Assembly (NCBI RefSeq): GCF_902833045.1
Contig: NZ_CADFDU010000009.1
Span: 218,663 to 282,662, forward strand
Reading direction: 5' to 3'
Length of the DNA stretch: 64,000 nucleotides
Origin: Burkholderia sp. BCC0322
GTDB taxonomy: Bacteria; Pseudomonadota; Gammaproteobacteria; Burkholderiales; Burkholderiaceae
The translations under genes and the position numbers were made by a program. Numbering within the stretch: position 1 is the stretch's first letter; each line of letters starts with the position of its first letter. Under the pieces are notes generated by a model. The model made no database searches. It saw nothing but the letters and a program-made list of their open reading frames with translations, and was not told where the DNA came from. This document shows, piece after piece, positions 16,023 through 23,979 of the stretch.

Positions 16023-17516
16023 ATGACCGTATTCCGTTCGGCACGGCCGCTCGACTGGCGGCAGATTGCGGCGGTGGCGGCCGGCGCGCCGCTCGCGTTG
16101 TCCGACGACGCGCGCGGACGCGTCGTCGCGGCGCGCGAACTCGTCGAGGAAATCGTCGCGCGCGGCATTCGCGCATATGGCGTCAACACGGGCGTCGGTG
16201 CGCTGTGCGACGTGATCGTGTCGCCGGCGCAGCAGGGCGCGTTATCGCGCAACATCCTGATGAGCCATGCGGTCGGCGTCGGCGCACCGCTCGGCGCGGC
16301 GGAAACGCGCGCGATCATTGCCGCCGCGATCAACAACTACGCGCACGGGCACTCGGGCGTACGCGCCGACATCGTCGACCAGCTGGTCGCGCTGCTCGAA
16401 CACGATTGCCTGCCGGAAGTGCCGGCACACGGTTCGGTCGGCTACCTGACCCACATGGCGCACGTCGCGCTCGTCTGTATCGGCCACGGCCATGCGCGTC
16501 ACCGCGGCGAACGCGTGCGCGGCGACGAGGCGCTGCGCCGCATCGGCCGTGAGCCGCTGGTGCTCGGTGCGAAGGAGGGGCTGAGCCTCGTCAACGGCAC
16601 CCCGTGTGTCACCGGGCTCGCCGCGCTCGCGCTTGCGCGCGCGGAGCGGCTGCTCGACTGGGCCGACTGGATCGCGGCGACGAGCTTCGAGAATCTCGGT
16701 GGCCAACTCGCCGCATTCGATCCGGCGTCGCTGGCGCTGCGCATTTCGCCGGGCATCGGGCACGTCGGCGCGCGCCTGCGCGCGATGCTTGCCGACAGCG
16801 CGATGCTCGCCGCGGCGAACGGGCGGCATACGCAGGATCCGCTCAGCCTGCGCACGATTCCGCACGTGCACGGCGCGGCGCGCGACGTGCTGGCGGTCAC
16901 GGCGGAAGTCGTCGACCGCGAGCTCGCGTCCGTCACCGACAATCCGATCGTCGCGGGCACGCGCGACGCGCCGGCCGTGCATTCGCAGGCGCATGCGGTC
17001 GGCGCGGGCATCGCGCTCGCGATGGACAGCCTCGCGGCCGCGATGGCGCAGGTCGCGGCGATTGCCGAGCGGCGGCTCGACCGTCTCGTCAATCCGCTCG
17101 TGAGCGGGCTGCCGGCGTTTCTCGCGACGCCGGGCGGCACGTGTTCCGGATTCATGATCGCGCAGTACACCGCGGTTGCGCTGGTTGCGCAGAACCAGCG
17201 GCTCGCCGCGCCCGCGAGCCTCGACGGCGGCATCACGTCGGGCCTGCAGGAAGATCACCTGTGCCATGCGACGCCGGCCGCGCTGAAGGCGCTCGATATC
17301 ATCGAGAACACCACGCGTGTGCTCGCGATCGAGTTGCTGGCCGCCGCGCAGGCGTACGATCTTCAGGAGAACCGCGCATTGCGGGCGGCACCGACCGACG
17401 CGCTGTGGCGTTACGTGCGCGAACGCGTGCCGGCGTATCACGACGACCGGCCGCTCGCGGACGACATCGCGAGCGCGGCGGCCATCGTCGCGGGCGCCCC
17501 GCCGTCGCTGGCGTGA
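16023..17516 (+). CDS. MIO-less histidine-ammonia-lyase-family lyase, probable ergothionase
   Basis: A 497-residue member of the HAL/PAL fold. Conserved are the tyrosine loop AYGVNTGVGALCDV, SLVNGTPCVTG, QDPLSLRTIPHVHGA, SVTDNPIV and GLQEDHLCHATP. The canonical GSVGASGDLAPLAHM stretch is replaced by GSVGYLTHMAH: the Ala-Ser-Gly that cyclises to the MIO electrophile is deleted. Ordinary HAL cannot act without MIO. The known MIO-free member is ergothionase (Treponema denticola; activity also known from a Burkholderia), where trimethylamine is already a good leaving group and thiolurocanate is formed. I therefore predict ergothionase or a hercynine lyase. The importer is directly upstream and a HutC-type regulator follows 56 bp downstream. 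The ATG at 16023 starts the family N-terminus; thiolurocanate-processing enzymes are absent from the window. Confidence 0.78.
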   Translation: MTVFRSARPLDWRQIAAVAAGAPLALSDDARGRVVAARELVEEIVARGIRAYGVNTGVGALCDVIVSPAQQGALSRNILMSHAVGVGAPLGAAETRAIIAAAINNYAHGHSGVRADIVDQLVALLEHDCLPEVPAHGSVGYLTHMAHVALVCIGHGHARHRGERVRGDEALRRIGREPLVLGAKEGLSLVNGTPCVTGLAALALARAERLLDWADWIAATSFENLGGQLAAFDPASLALRISPGIGHVGARLRAMLADSAMLAAANGRHTQDPLSLRTIPHVHGAARDVLAVTAEVVDRELASVTDNPIVAGTRDAPAVHSQAHAVGAGIALAMDSLAAAMAQVAAIAERRLDRLVNPLVSGLPAFLATPGGTCSGFMIAQYTAVALVAQNQRLAAPASLDGGITSGLQEDHLCHATPAALKALDIIENTTRVLAIELLAAAQAYDLQENRALRAAPTDALWRYVRERVPAYHDDRPLADDIASAAAIVAGAPPSLA

Positions 17517-17572
17517 AGCAGCGGCGGTGCGATGGTGGGCAGGTCATCCAACCTTCATTCGATCGAGGGCGC

Positions 17573-18328
17573 ATGAACGAAGCGGAACGATACACGGCTG
17601 CCCGGCCGGGTGCCGCACCGGGCGACGACGTGCCGGCGCGCGCGCTGCCGGCCTACCAGCAGATCAAGCGCTATGTGGTCGAGCGGATCGCGAACGGCGA
17701 CTGGAAGCCGGGTGGTGCGATTCCGACCGAGGCCGAACTGGTGAAGGAGTTCGGCGTGGCGCGAATGACGGTGTCGCGTGCGCTGCGCGAGCTGACTGCC
17801 GAGCGCGTGCTGACCCGCATCCAGGGCGCGGGCACCTTCGTCGAGCGCCGTCATTACGAATCGACGGTGCTCGAGATCCGCAACATCGCGGACGAGATCG
17901 CCGAGCGCGGCCATCGGCACAGTGCGCGCGTGGTGTCGATCGAAAGCAGCGACGATCCCGAAGCGATCGAAGCGCTCGGGCTGCGTACGGGGCCGGTATT
18001 TCATTCGCGCATCGTGCATTGCGAGGAGGGCGAGCCGATCCAGTTCGAGGATCGCTACGTCAATCCCGCGCTGTTTCCCGCTTACCTCGAGCAGGATTTC
18101 ACGGTCGAGACGCCGAATCACTACATGGTGCGGCTCGCGCCGATCCAGCGCGCGGAATTCCGCATCTACGCGCAGAAGCCCGATGCGCAGGTGCGCCGGC
18201 ACCTCGTGATGGAAATCGGCGAACCGTGCCTGCTGCTGCGGCGGCGCACGTGGGTCGGCGGGCAGGTCGCGACGTCGGTGCAGTTGTGGCATCCGGCGTC
18301 GCGGTTTCATCTGGCGGGGCGGGTGTAG
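17573..18328 (+). CDS. GntR/HutC-family transcriptional regulator
   Basis: A 251-residue repressor-type regulator. The N-terminal winged helix (about residues 25-95) has PAYQQIKRYVVERI, PTEAELVKEFGVARMTVSRA and a wing ending RIQGAGTFVE. The C-terminal UTRA ligand domain has EALGLRTGPVFHSRIVH, FEDRYVNP and LLLRRRTW. HutC of histidine catabolism senses urocanate; by analogy this one could sense the thiolurocanate or urocanate product of the lyase it follows. The dyads at 12533 and 12693 are candidate operators. The ATG at 17573 has a GAGGGC site upstream. Confidence 0.9.
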   Translation: MNEAERYTAARPGAAPGDDVPARALPAYQQIKRYVVERIANGDWKPGGAIPTEAELVKEFGVARMTVSRALRELTAERVLTRIQGAGTFVERRHYESTVLEIRNIADEIAERGHRHSARVVSIESSDDPEAIEALGLRTGPVFHSRIVHCEEGEPIQFEDRYVNPALFPAYLEQDFTVETPNHYMVRLAPIQRAEFRIYAQKPDAQVRRHLVMEIGEPCLLLRRRTWVGGQVATSVQLWHPASRFHLAGRV

Positions 18329-18543
18329 CGAGGGGGAGGGCCGCTGCCGCTGTTGGCCGTCGCCACCGGAAGGCGATCGTCGGGGCGGGTCGCGCAGCCG
18401 GCTGCCTGATGCGCGAACCCCGCGCGACCGGCGTTCGGGCCGCTCGCGCGGGCCGGTCGACCGGGCACGCAAGCTGCTCGTGGATCGGCGGCGCCCGTGC
18501 CATTGCGTGCGCCGAGATCGACATCCTTTTCCGCGAGGCGGCC

Positions 18544-19056
18544 ATGCGTGAAGCGAACCCTCCATCCCGCGCCCGGTCGGGCGCACACGACCGGACCTCG
18601 GCGGATCCTCGGGCGGTCGCGGTCCGGCATCCCGTCACGCGCGCGTTCGAACGGTTCGCGTCACACGTGACCGTGTGGGCCGGTTCGCCGATCGCATTCG
18701 GCAGTGCCGTGGCCGTCACGCTGCTGTGGCTCGTCACCGGGCCGCTGTTCCACTATTCGGATGCATGGCAGCTCGTCATCAATACCGGGACGACGATCGT
18801 CACGTTCCTGATGGTGTTTCTGCTGCAGCGCAACCAGAATCGCGACAGTGTCGCGATGCACCTGAAGCTCGACGAACTCGTCGCCGTCACGCACGCGGCC
18901 AGCGACCGGCTGATCGGGATCGAGGACGCGTCGGAGGAAGAACTGCGCGCGATGGCTCAGACCTACCTCGACATGGCGAAGCGGGTCGCCGCCGGAGACG
19001 ATAAACGGGACGCCGATCGCGATCGCAAGCCGGCCGACCCTTCGCCGGAATCCTGA
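18544..19056 (+). CDS. Low-affinity iron permease-like membrane protein
   Basis: A 170-residue inner-membrane protein of the family named after fungal low-affinity iron permease. Visible features are the conserved FERFASHVTVWAGSP block, two membrane helices (about residues 60-77 and 84-105, with VTLLWLVTGPLFHYSD between), and a cytoplasmic block QRNQNRDSVAMHLKLDELV. Bacterial members usually have this two-helix form; actual iron transport is not established. The ATG at 18544 starts the conserved region; the frame is open further upstream without a good ribosome site. It stands alone between the GntR gene and a long non-coding stretch. Confidence 0.8.
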   Translation: MREANPPSRARSGAHDRTSADPRAVAVRHPVTRAFERFASHVTVWAGSPIAFGSAVAVTLLWLVTGPLFHYSDAWQLVINTGTTIVTFLMVFLLQRNQNRDSVAMHLKLDELVAVTHAASDRLIGIEDASEEELRAMAQTYLDMAKRVAAGDDKRDADRDRKPADPSPES

Positions 19057-19580
19057 CGGGCGGCGGCGCGACTGCGCGACTGCGCAACGACCGGCACGTG
19101 AGCCGCGGACGCTTTTTCAAGCGCTTGTCAATTCTGTCCCGCCGCCGCGGCGCGTGACGGCTTCGGCACGACGAAGCGTCGTGAGATGCGCGAACGCCGT
19201 GGCTCGAAGGCCTGGAAGTATTTTCACGGGGGCGCGCACGCCGAGCCAGGCACGCAAATCGCTCCGATCCGCAAGTGAACGCTGCACGACCAGTGTCCTT
19301 CGTTCAGATTGCCTGCGGGGGTAAAGAATCTTCCGCACCTGCGGGGAATCGCGTGCAGCGACGAAGCACAACCTGATGCAGTACGGCCCGTGGCCGCGGC
19401 AGCGTTTGCCTGGCGCCCGGAGATCCGTCGCCGGTATGACTCGGGTCAAGCGCTTGTCTCCCGCCGGTTGACCGGATGTCGATGGGTGGCAAACACACTG
19501 TCAAGCGACATCGTTTCGGGTGTTTCAGGAGCGGCGCTTCACTCAGCGAAATCGCGATCTATTGTCAAGAGGGCAACGCC
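19057..19580. other. Non-coding stretch, 524 bp, with 13-bp direct repeat
   Basis: No supported gene. TCAAGCGCTTGTC occurs at 19117-19129 and again at 19446-19458; each contains the palindrome CAAGCGCTTG. Open frames on the minus strand between them lack recognisable motifs. The region precedes the DUF3096 gene and may hold its promoter. Confidence 0.55.
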
Positions 19581-19727
19581 ATGCACGCATTCACGAACCT
19601 GAGCCCATTGGTCTCGCTGATCGCCGGAATTCTCATTCTGGTGGTACCGCGCCTGCTGAACTACATCGTCGCAATCTACCTGATCGTCATAGGATTGCTC
19701 GGGCTGTTCGGCGGACATTTCCACTGA
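19581..19727 (+). CDS. DUF3096-type mini membrane protein
   Basis: A 48-residue hydrophobic protein with NLSPLVSLIAGILILVVPRL and the end block IGLLGLFGG, matching the DUF3096 family as I know it. It spans the membrane twice or as one hairpin. The ATG at 19581 has an AAGAGGG ribosome site. Such proteins are common in beta-proteobacteria near stress genes, but the function is unknown. Confidence 0.75.
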   Translation: MHAFTNLSPLVSLIAGILILVVPRLLNYIVAIYLIVIGLLGLFGGHFH

Positions 19728-19924
19728 CGCGCCGCGTGGAGAGACGCTGTGCATGACCGAACCGGGGCACGCACGCGAATGTGCGGGAACGCAGAGGACA
19801 TTCAAATAAGACGGCGCATCGGAACCTGCGTGCGTTCGACGTGCACCTCGACTGAATCCCTGGGCACGGTCAATCGCGTGCGGCCACGCAGTGCGTAGGA
19901 GGGCGCGGCCAGGGGGAGAGGTTC

Positions 19925-20270
19925 CGACCGTTTCATGGATGTAGTCGCCCACGTGCACGACGAAATCGAGATCGCGTTCGTCGGCCGGCAGCGTCATCGC
20001 TTTCCGGTGGTTCGCGCTGCAGTCCTGGCGGGTGAGCCACGCGAAGCGAACCTGTTCGTCGGCCTCATGAGCGTCCGGCGCAGTGCGCGCGATACCCGTC
20101 ATGCTGCCGTCGTCGCCGGCGACGAACCTGTCGTGTTAGAGGGGCTTCGGCGAGAGGGCCGTTACCTTCGCGCGCACGATGAAGTCGTGGGTGGCCAGCG
20201 CCCTCGGCGGGACGCTGCGCGCGAGCGCCCGGCCGGTCGAACGCGCTTGCGGGTCGATATCATCAGACAT
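19925..20270 (-). pseudogene. Remnant of PhoD-type alkaline phosphatase
   Basis: Translation on the minus strand gives a PhoD N-terminal fragment: DFIVRAKVTALSPKPL, an in-frame TAA, then HDRFVAGDDGSM, VRFAWLTRQDCSANH and DLDFVVHVGDYIHETVG. The last block is the metal-binding HVGDYIYE region of PhoD phosphodiesterases. The stop codon sits where family members have a Tyr (TAA from TAC/TAT). Similarity ends soon after, so most of the enzyme, including later metal ligands, is gone. It is a decayed gene and occupies most of the 610-bp gap before the AsmA gene. Confidence 0.65.
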
Positions 20271-20337
20271 CACCGTTCAACGTATATTCAGGAACACGAA
20301 TTGCGCAATACCGTGCAGCAAACTCGGGGAGTGAGCC

Positions 20338-22785
20338 ATGCACATCGGCCACACCGTCGGCAAGGCGGCCGCGTGGCTTGCCGTGATCGTCACCCTGGCG
20401 CTTGCCGCGCTGGTGATCGTCATCGTGACGTTCGACTGGAATCAAGCCCGGCCCTGGATCGATGACAAGGTGTCGGACGCGATCGGACGGCAGTTCGCCA
20501 TCAACGGCGATTTGCATGTCGGGTGGCGCCGGCCCGTGAGCGAGCGGGGCCGGCGCGCCTGGGTGCCATGGCCGCGGTTCATCGCACGCAACGTCACGAT
20601 CTCCAATCCCGATTGGGCGCGCACGCAGTATTTCGTCACGCTGGACGCGATCAGTTTCGAGGTCGAGGCGCTGCCGCTGATGGCTCGCCGCATCGTGATA
20701 CCGGCAATCGACCTGGTCAATCCATCCGTCGACCTCGAGCGCCTGAAGGACGGTCGAGCCAACTGGACGTTCAAGCTCAGGAAGCCCGCGCAACCGGGCC
20801 GATGGACGCTCGACCTGCATGAGATCGCGTTCGCCCAAGGCCATCTCGGCTACTACGACCAGCAAAAGCAATTCGATCTGAGCGCGGTGATCGACACGCT
20901 CGGCCAGCCGATTCCGTTCGGCGCGGTGATGAAGCAGCAGGAGGCGCTGGCGCACCACGAATCGGCACAGACCGTCGGGCCGGCAGGTCAAAGAAAGCTC
21001 GCGGCCCAGGCGCACTCCCGTTCGGTGCAACCGGTGGTTCCCGCGTCGGGTGCCGACGCGGCGTCCCGTGCATCGGCAGCGGCCTCGCAAGCATTGGTCG
21101 CTGCTTCGCATGCCGTCGCGACGACATCCGGCGCCGCCATCGCCCCGGCCGCATCCGGCCCACCGGTGGCATCGAACCCGCCCGCGGCTGTCGCACCGGG
21201 CGCAGTGGCCCCGGCGACAACGCGTGCATCGGCGGGCGCTGCGCCCGCCGCATCGACCGGCGTAGGTATTTACACGATTGGCTGGACCGTCAAGGGGGCC
21301 TACAAGCAGGGCAATGTCGCCGGCACGGGGAAGATCGGCAATTTGCTGGACGTGCAGGACACGCAACGCCCGTTTCCGGTTCAGGCCGATGTGCGCTTTG
21401 GCGATACGCATCTGGCGCTCGTCGGCACGCTGGCCGATCCGTCTCACCTGGCCGCGGTCGATCTCAGGCTGTGGCTCGCGGGCACGAGCATGGCCCACCT
21501 GTATGACGTCACGGGCATCACGCTACCCGAAACCTCGCCTTATGCGACCGACGGCCGACTGATCGGCCAATTTCGGGCGTCCGGTAACGTGTTCAAGTAC
21601 GAGGACTTCACGGGACGCGTCGGCGGCAGCGATCTCGGCGGCACGTTGGTGTACGTGTCGCGCGAACCGAGGCCGCTCTTGTCCGGTACGCTGGTGTCCA
21701 GGCTGCTGCAGTTCTCCGACCTTGCGCCGCTCATCGGCGCCGACACGAATGCCGGCAAGGCGCGGCGGGGCGCCGCGGTCGCGCAGCCCGCGAACAAGGC
21801 GTTGCCGGTCGAGGCATTTCGCACGGACCGCTGGAAGAAGATCGACGCCGACGTTCGGTTGACCGGGCGGCGCATCGTCAAGAGCGCGAGCTTGCCGATC
21901 ACCGACCTGTCGGCCCACATCGTGATGCATGACGGCGTGCTGACGCTCGACCCGCTGAACTTCGGCGTCGCGGGCGGTACGCTTGCTTCGAACATCCACC
22001 TGGACGGCAGCGGCATGCCGCTCAAGGGGCGGTTCTCGCTGCAGGCGCGGCATCTGAAACTCAAGCAACTGTTCCCGACGTTCCCGGTGATGCAAACGGC
22101 GCTCGGCGAGGTCAACGGCGATGCCGCGTTATCGGCCACCGGCAATTCGCCGGCGGCGCTCGCGGCGACGTCCAACGGCGAGGTGAAGACATTGGTGACC
22201 GATGGCACGGTGAGTCTCTTGCTGATGGAAGCCGCGGGGCTGAACGTCGCAAACGTGGTGTACGAGAAACTGTTCGGCACACGTGACGTCAGGATCAACT
22301 GCGGCGTGGCCGACTTCGTGGCCACCAACGGCGTGCTCGACTCGCGTGTATTCGCGCTCGACACCGAGGATGCGGTGATCGGCATGGACGGCAACGTGAA
22401 CCTGCGGGACGAGACCATGAATCTGACGATCCATCCCCATACCAAGGGATTCCGGGTGATATCGCTCCGCTCGCCGCTGTATGTCACCGGGTCCTTCAAG
22501 CAACCACACGTCGGGGTGAAGGCTGGCGCACTGATCGCGCGTGGCGGTGCGGCGGTCGGGCTGGGCTTGCTGAATCCGCTCGCCAGCCTGCTCGCGTTGC
22601 TGCAGCCGGGCCACAGTCGCCCGTTGCCGTGCGGGCAGATGCTGGCCGACATGACGCAGCGCCCGACGGCGCCACCACCGGGTGTCCGACAGAAGACGAA
22701 GGCGGCGCCGGCGTACATGAGCGTGCCGCCGGCGGCTTCCGCCGCTTCCGCGGCGGCGGGTGCCGAACCCCGGCATGCGAAGTGA
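20338..22785 (+). CDS. AsmA-family envelope protein
   Basis: An 815-residue protein with one N-terminal membrane helix (about residues 12-33) and a long periplasmic part. The AsmA N-terminal domain shows RPWIDDKVSDAIGRQFAINGDL, the ISNPDWA motif, and LVNPSVDLERLKDGRANW. A low-complexity Ala/Pro/Ser linker (about residues 230-305) divides the N-domain from the C-terminal AsmA-like domain, with NIHLDGSGMPLKGRFSLQ and GNVNLRDETMNLTIHPHTKGF. AsmA-family proteins are bridge-like lipid-transfer proteins in outer-membrane biogenesis. A GGGAG ribosome site precedes the ATG. It is monocistronic as far as visible. Confidence 0.88.
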   Translation: MHIGHTVGKAAAWLAVIVTLALAALVIVIVTFDWNQARPWIDDKVSDAIGRQFAINGDLHVGWRRPVSERGRRAWVPWPRFIARNVTISNPDWARTQYFVTLDAISFEVEALPLMARRIVIPAIDLVNPSVDLERLKDGRANWTFKLRKPAQPGRWTLDLHEIAFAQGHLGYYDQQKQFDLSAVIDTLGQPIPFGAVMKQQEALAHHESAQTVGPAGQRKLAAQAHSRSVQPVVPASGADAASRASAAASQALVAASHAVATTSGAAIAPAASGPPVASNPPAAVAPGAVAPATTRASAGAAPAASTGVGIYTIGWTVKGAYKQGNVAGTGKIGNLLDVQDTQRPFPVQADVRFGDTHLALVGTLADPSHLAAVDLRLWLAGTSMAHLYDVTGITLPETSPYATDGRLIGQFRASGNVFKYEDFTGRVGGSDLGGTLVYVSREPRPLLSGTLVSRLLQFSDLAPLIGADTNAGKARRGAAVAQPANKALPVEAFRTDRWKKIDADVRLTGRRIVKSASLPITDLSAHIVMHDGVLTLDPLNFGVAGGTLASNIHLDGSGMPLKGRFSLQARHLKLKQLFPTFPVMQTALGEVNGDAALSATGNSPAALAATSNGEVKTLVTDGTVSLLLMEAAGLNVANVVYEKLFGTRDVRINCGVADFVATNGVLDSRVFALDTEDAVIGMDGNVNLRDETMNLTIHPHTKGFRVISLRSPLYVTGSFKQPHVGVKAGALIARGGAAVGLGLLNPLASLLALLQPGHSRPLPCGQMLADMTQRPTAPPPGVRQKTKAAPAYMSVPPAASAASAAAGAEPRHAK

Positions 22786-23259
22786 GGGAGTCGGGCCTCC
22801 TCTCACGGGCGGCATCGCCGTTATCGATGGTTGCAAGACGGTGGCGGGCGCAGGCCAGGACGTTTCCACGGGCGGCCGGGCGATCAAGCATGAGGCGCAA
22901 GAAGCCAAATAATGGCGCCCGACAGGGAGCGCGCCGCCGAAAGCAAGCGCCGAAGTCAACGCGTTCATGCTCTGCGAATCAGCGCAGCACACGCGCTGCT
23001 GGATCGTAACGTCGATTTCGCGCGGGTTATCGCGTCGATGGGTCACCCGTTCGGTTCCGGGCGACTGGCGTTCGTTTCGCATGGCATCGGGCGACGGGAA
23101 ATATAAATTAATTGTGAACACTCCCCGCCGCAAAATTTTGCACAATGGCGGCAGCGCGGCCCGTTGCCGCGATTCGACCCCCGGGAACCCGGCCAGCCGG
23201 ACCGGGGCTTGCCCGAACCGATACCCGACCTCGGCACCGCCGTGCCGCCGCCCGCCGCC
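22786..23259. other. Intergenic region, 474 bp, with AT-rich promoter
   Basis: No supported gene. The last 160 bases become AT-rich: ATATAAATTAATTGTG at about 23101-23116, then the 12-bp palindrome GCAAAATTTTGC (23130-23141). These probably form the promoter and a control site of the two-component operon downstream. Confidence 0.5.
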
Positions 23260-23979
23260 ATGGACCAACCGAAACGCATCCTGATCGTCGAGGACGACGC
23301 CGACATCGCCGACGTGTTGAGCCTGCACCTGCGCGACGAGCGCTACGAGGTCGTGCACAGCGCGGACGGCGCCGAAGGCCTGCGCCTGCTCGAGCAGGGC
23401 GGCTGGGATGCGCTGATTCTCGACCTGATGCTGCCGGGCGTCGACGGCCTCGAAATCTGCCGGCGCGCACGCGCGATGACGCGCTACACGCCGATCATCA
23501 TCACCAGCGCCCGGTCGAGCGAGGTGCACCGGATCCTCGGCCTCGAACTCGGCGCCGACGACTATCTGGCCAAGCCGTTCTCGGTGCTCGAACTCGTCGC
23601 GCGCGTGAAGGCGCTGCTGCGGCGCGTCGATGCGCTCGCGCGCGATTCGCGGATCGACGCGGGCACGCTCGACGTCGCGGGGCTGGCGATCGACCCGATC
23701 GCGCGCGAGGCGAGCGTGGACGGCGTGCGCATCGATCTCACGCCGCGCGAATTCGACCTGCTGTATTTCTTCGCGCGGCACCCGGGCAAGGTGTTCTCGC
23801 GGATGGACTTGCTCAATGCCGTGTGGGGCTATCAGCACGAAGGCTACGAACACACGGTCAATACCCACATCAACCGGCTGCGCGCGAAGATCGAGGCCGA
23901 TCCGGCCGAGCCCGTGCGGATCCTCACCGTATGGGGCCGCGGCTACAAGCTCGCCGCGCCGGGCCAGCGGGACGCATGA
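23260..23979 (+). CDS. OmpR-family response regulator
   Basis: A 239-residue regulator. The receiver domain has the acidic pair in VEDDADIAD, phospho-acceptor Asp in LILDLMLPGVDG, the Thr/Ser switch in IITSAR and Lys in YLAKPFSVLE. The C-terminal winged helix has LTPREFDLLYFFARHPGKVFSR and VNTHINRLRAKIE. I use the ATG at 23260 (MDQPKR), where the receiver domain begins; a TTG at 23164 would add 32 Pro-rich residues. Its stop overlaps the kinase start (ATGA at 23976-23979). Confidence 0.93.
   Translation: MDQPKRILIVEDDADIADVLSLHLRDERYEVVHSADGAEGLRLLEQGGWDALILDLMLPGVDGLEICRRARAMTRYTPIIITSARSSEVHRILGLELGADDYLAKPFSVLELVARVKALLRRVDALARDSRIDAGTLDVAGLAIDPIAREASVDGVRIDLTPREFDLLYFFARHPGKVFSRMDLLNAVWGYQHEGYEHTVNTHINRLRAKIEADPAEPVRILTVWGRGYKLAAPGQRDA

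Noticed and set aside
19935-20465. 176-residue plus-strand frame before the AsmA gene
   Set aside because: It overlaps the PhoD remnant on the other strand and the AsmA start; the minus-strand PhoD similarity explains the openness.
22496-23106. Several open frames around the AsmA 3' end and the gap after it
   Set aside because: No family motif, no ribosome site, and mutually overlapping in different frames.
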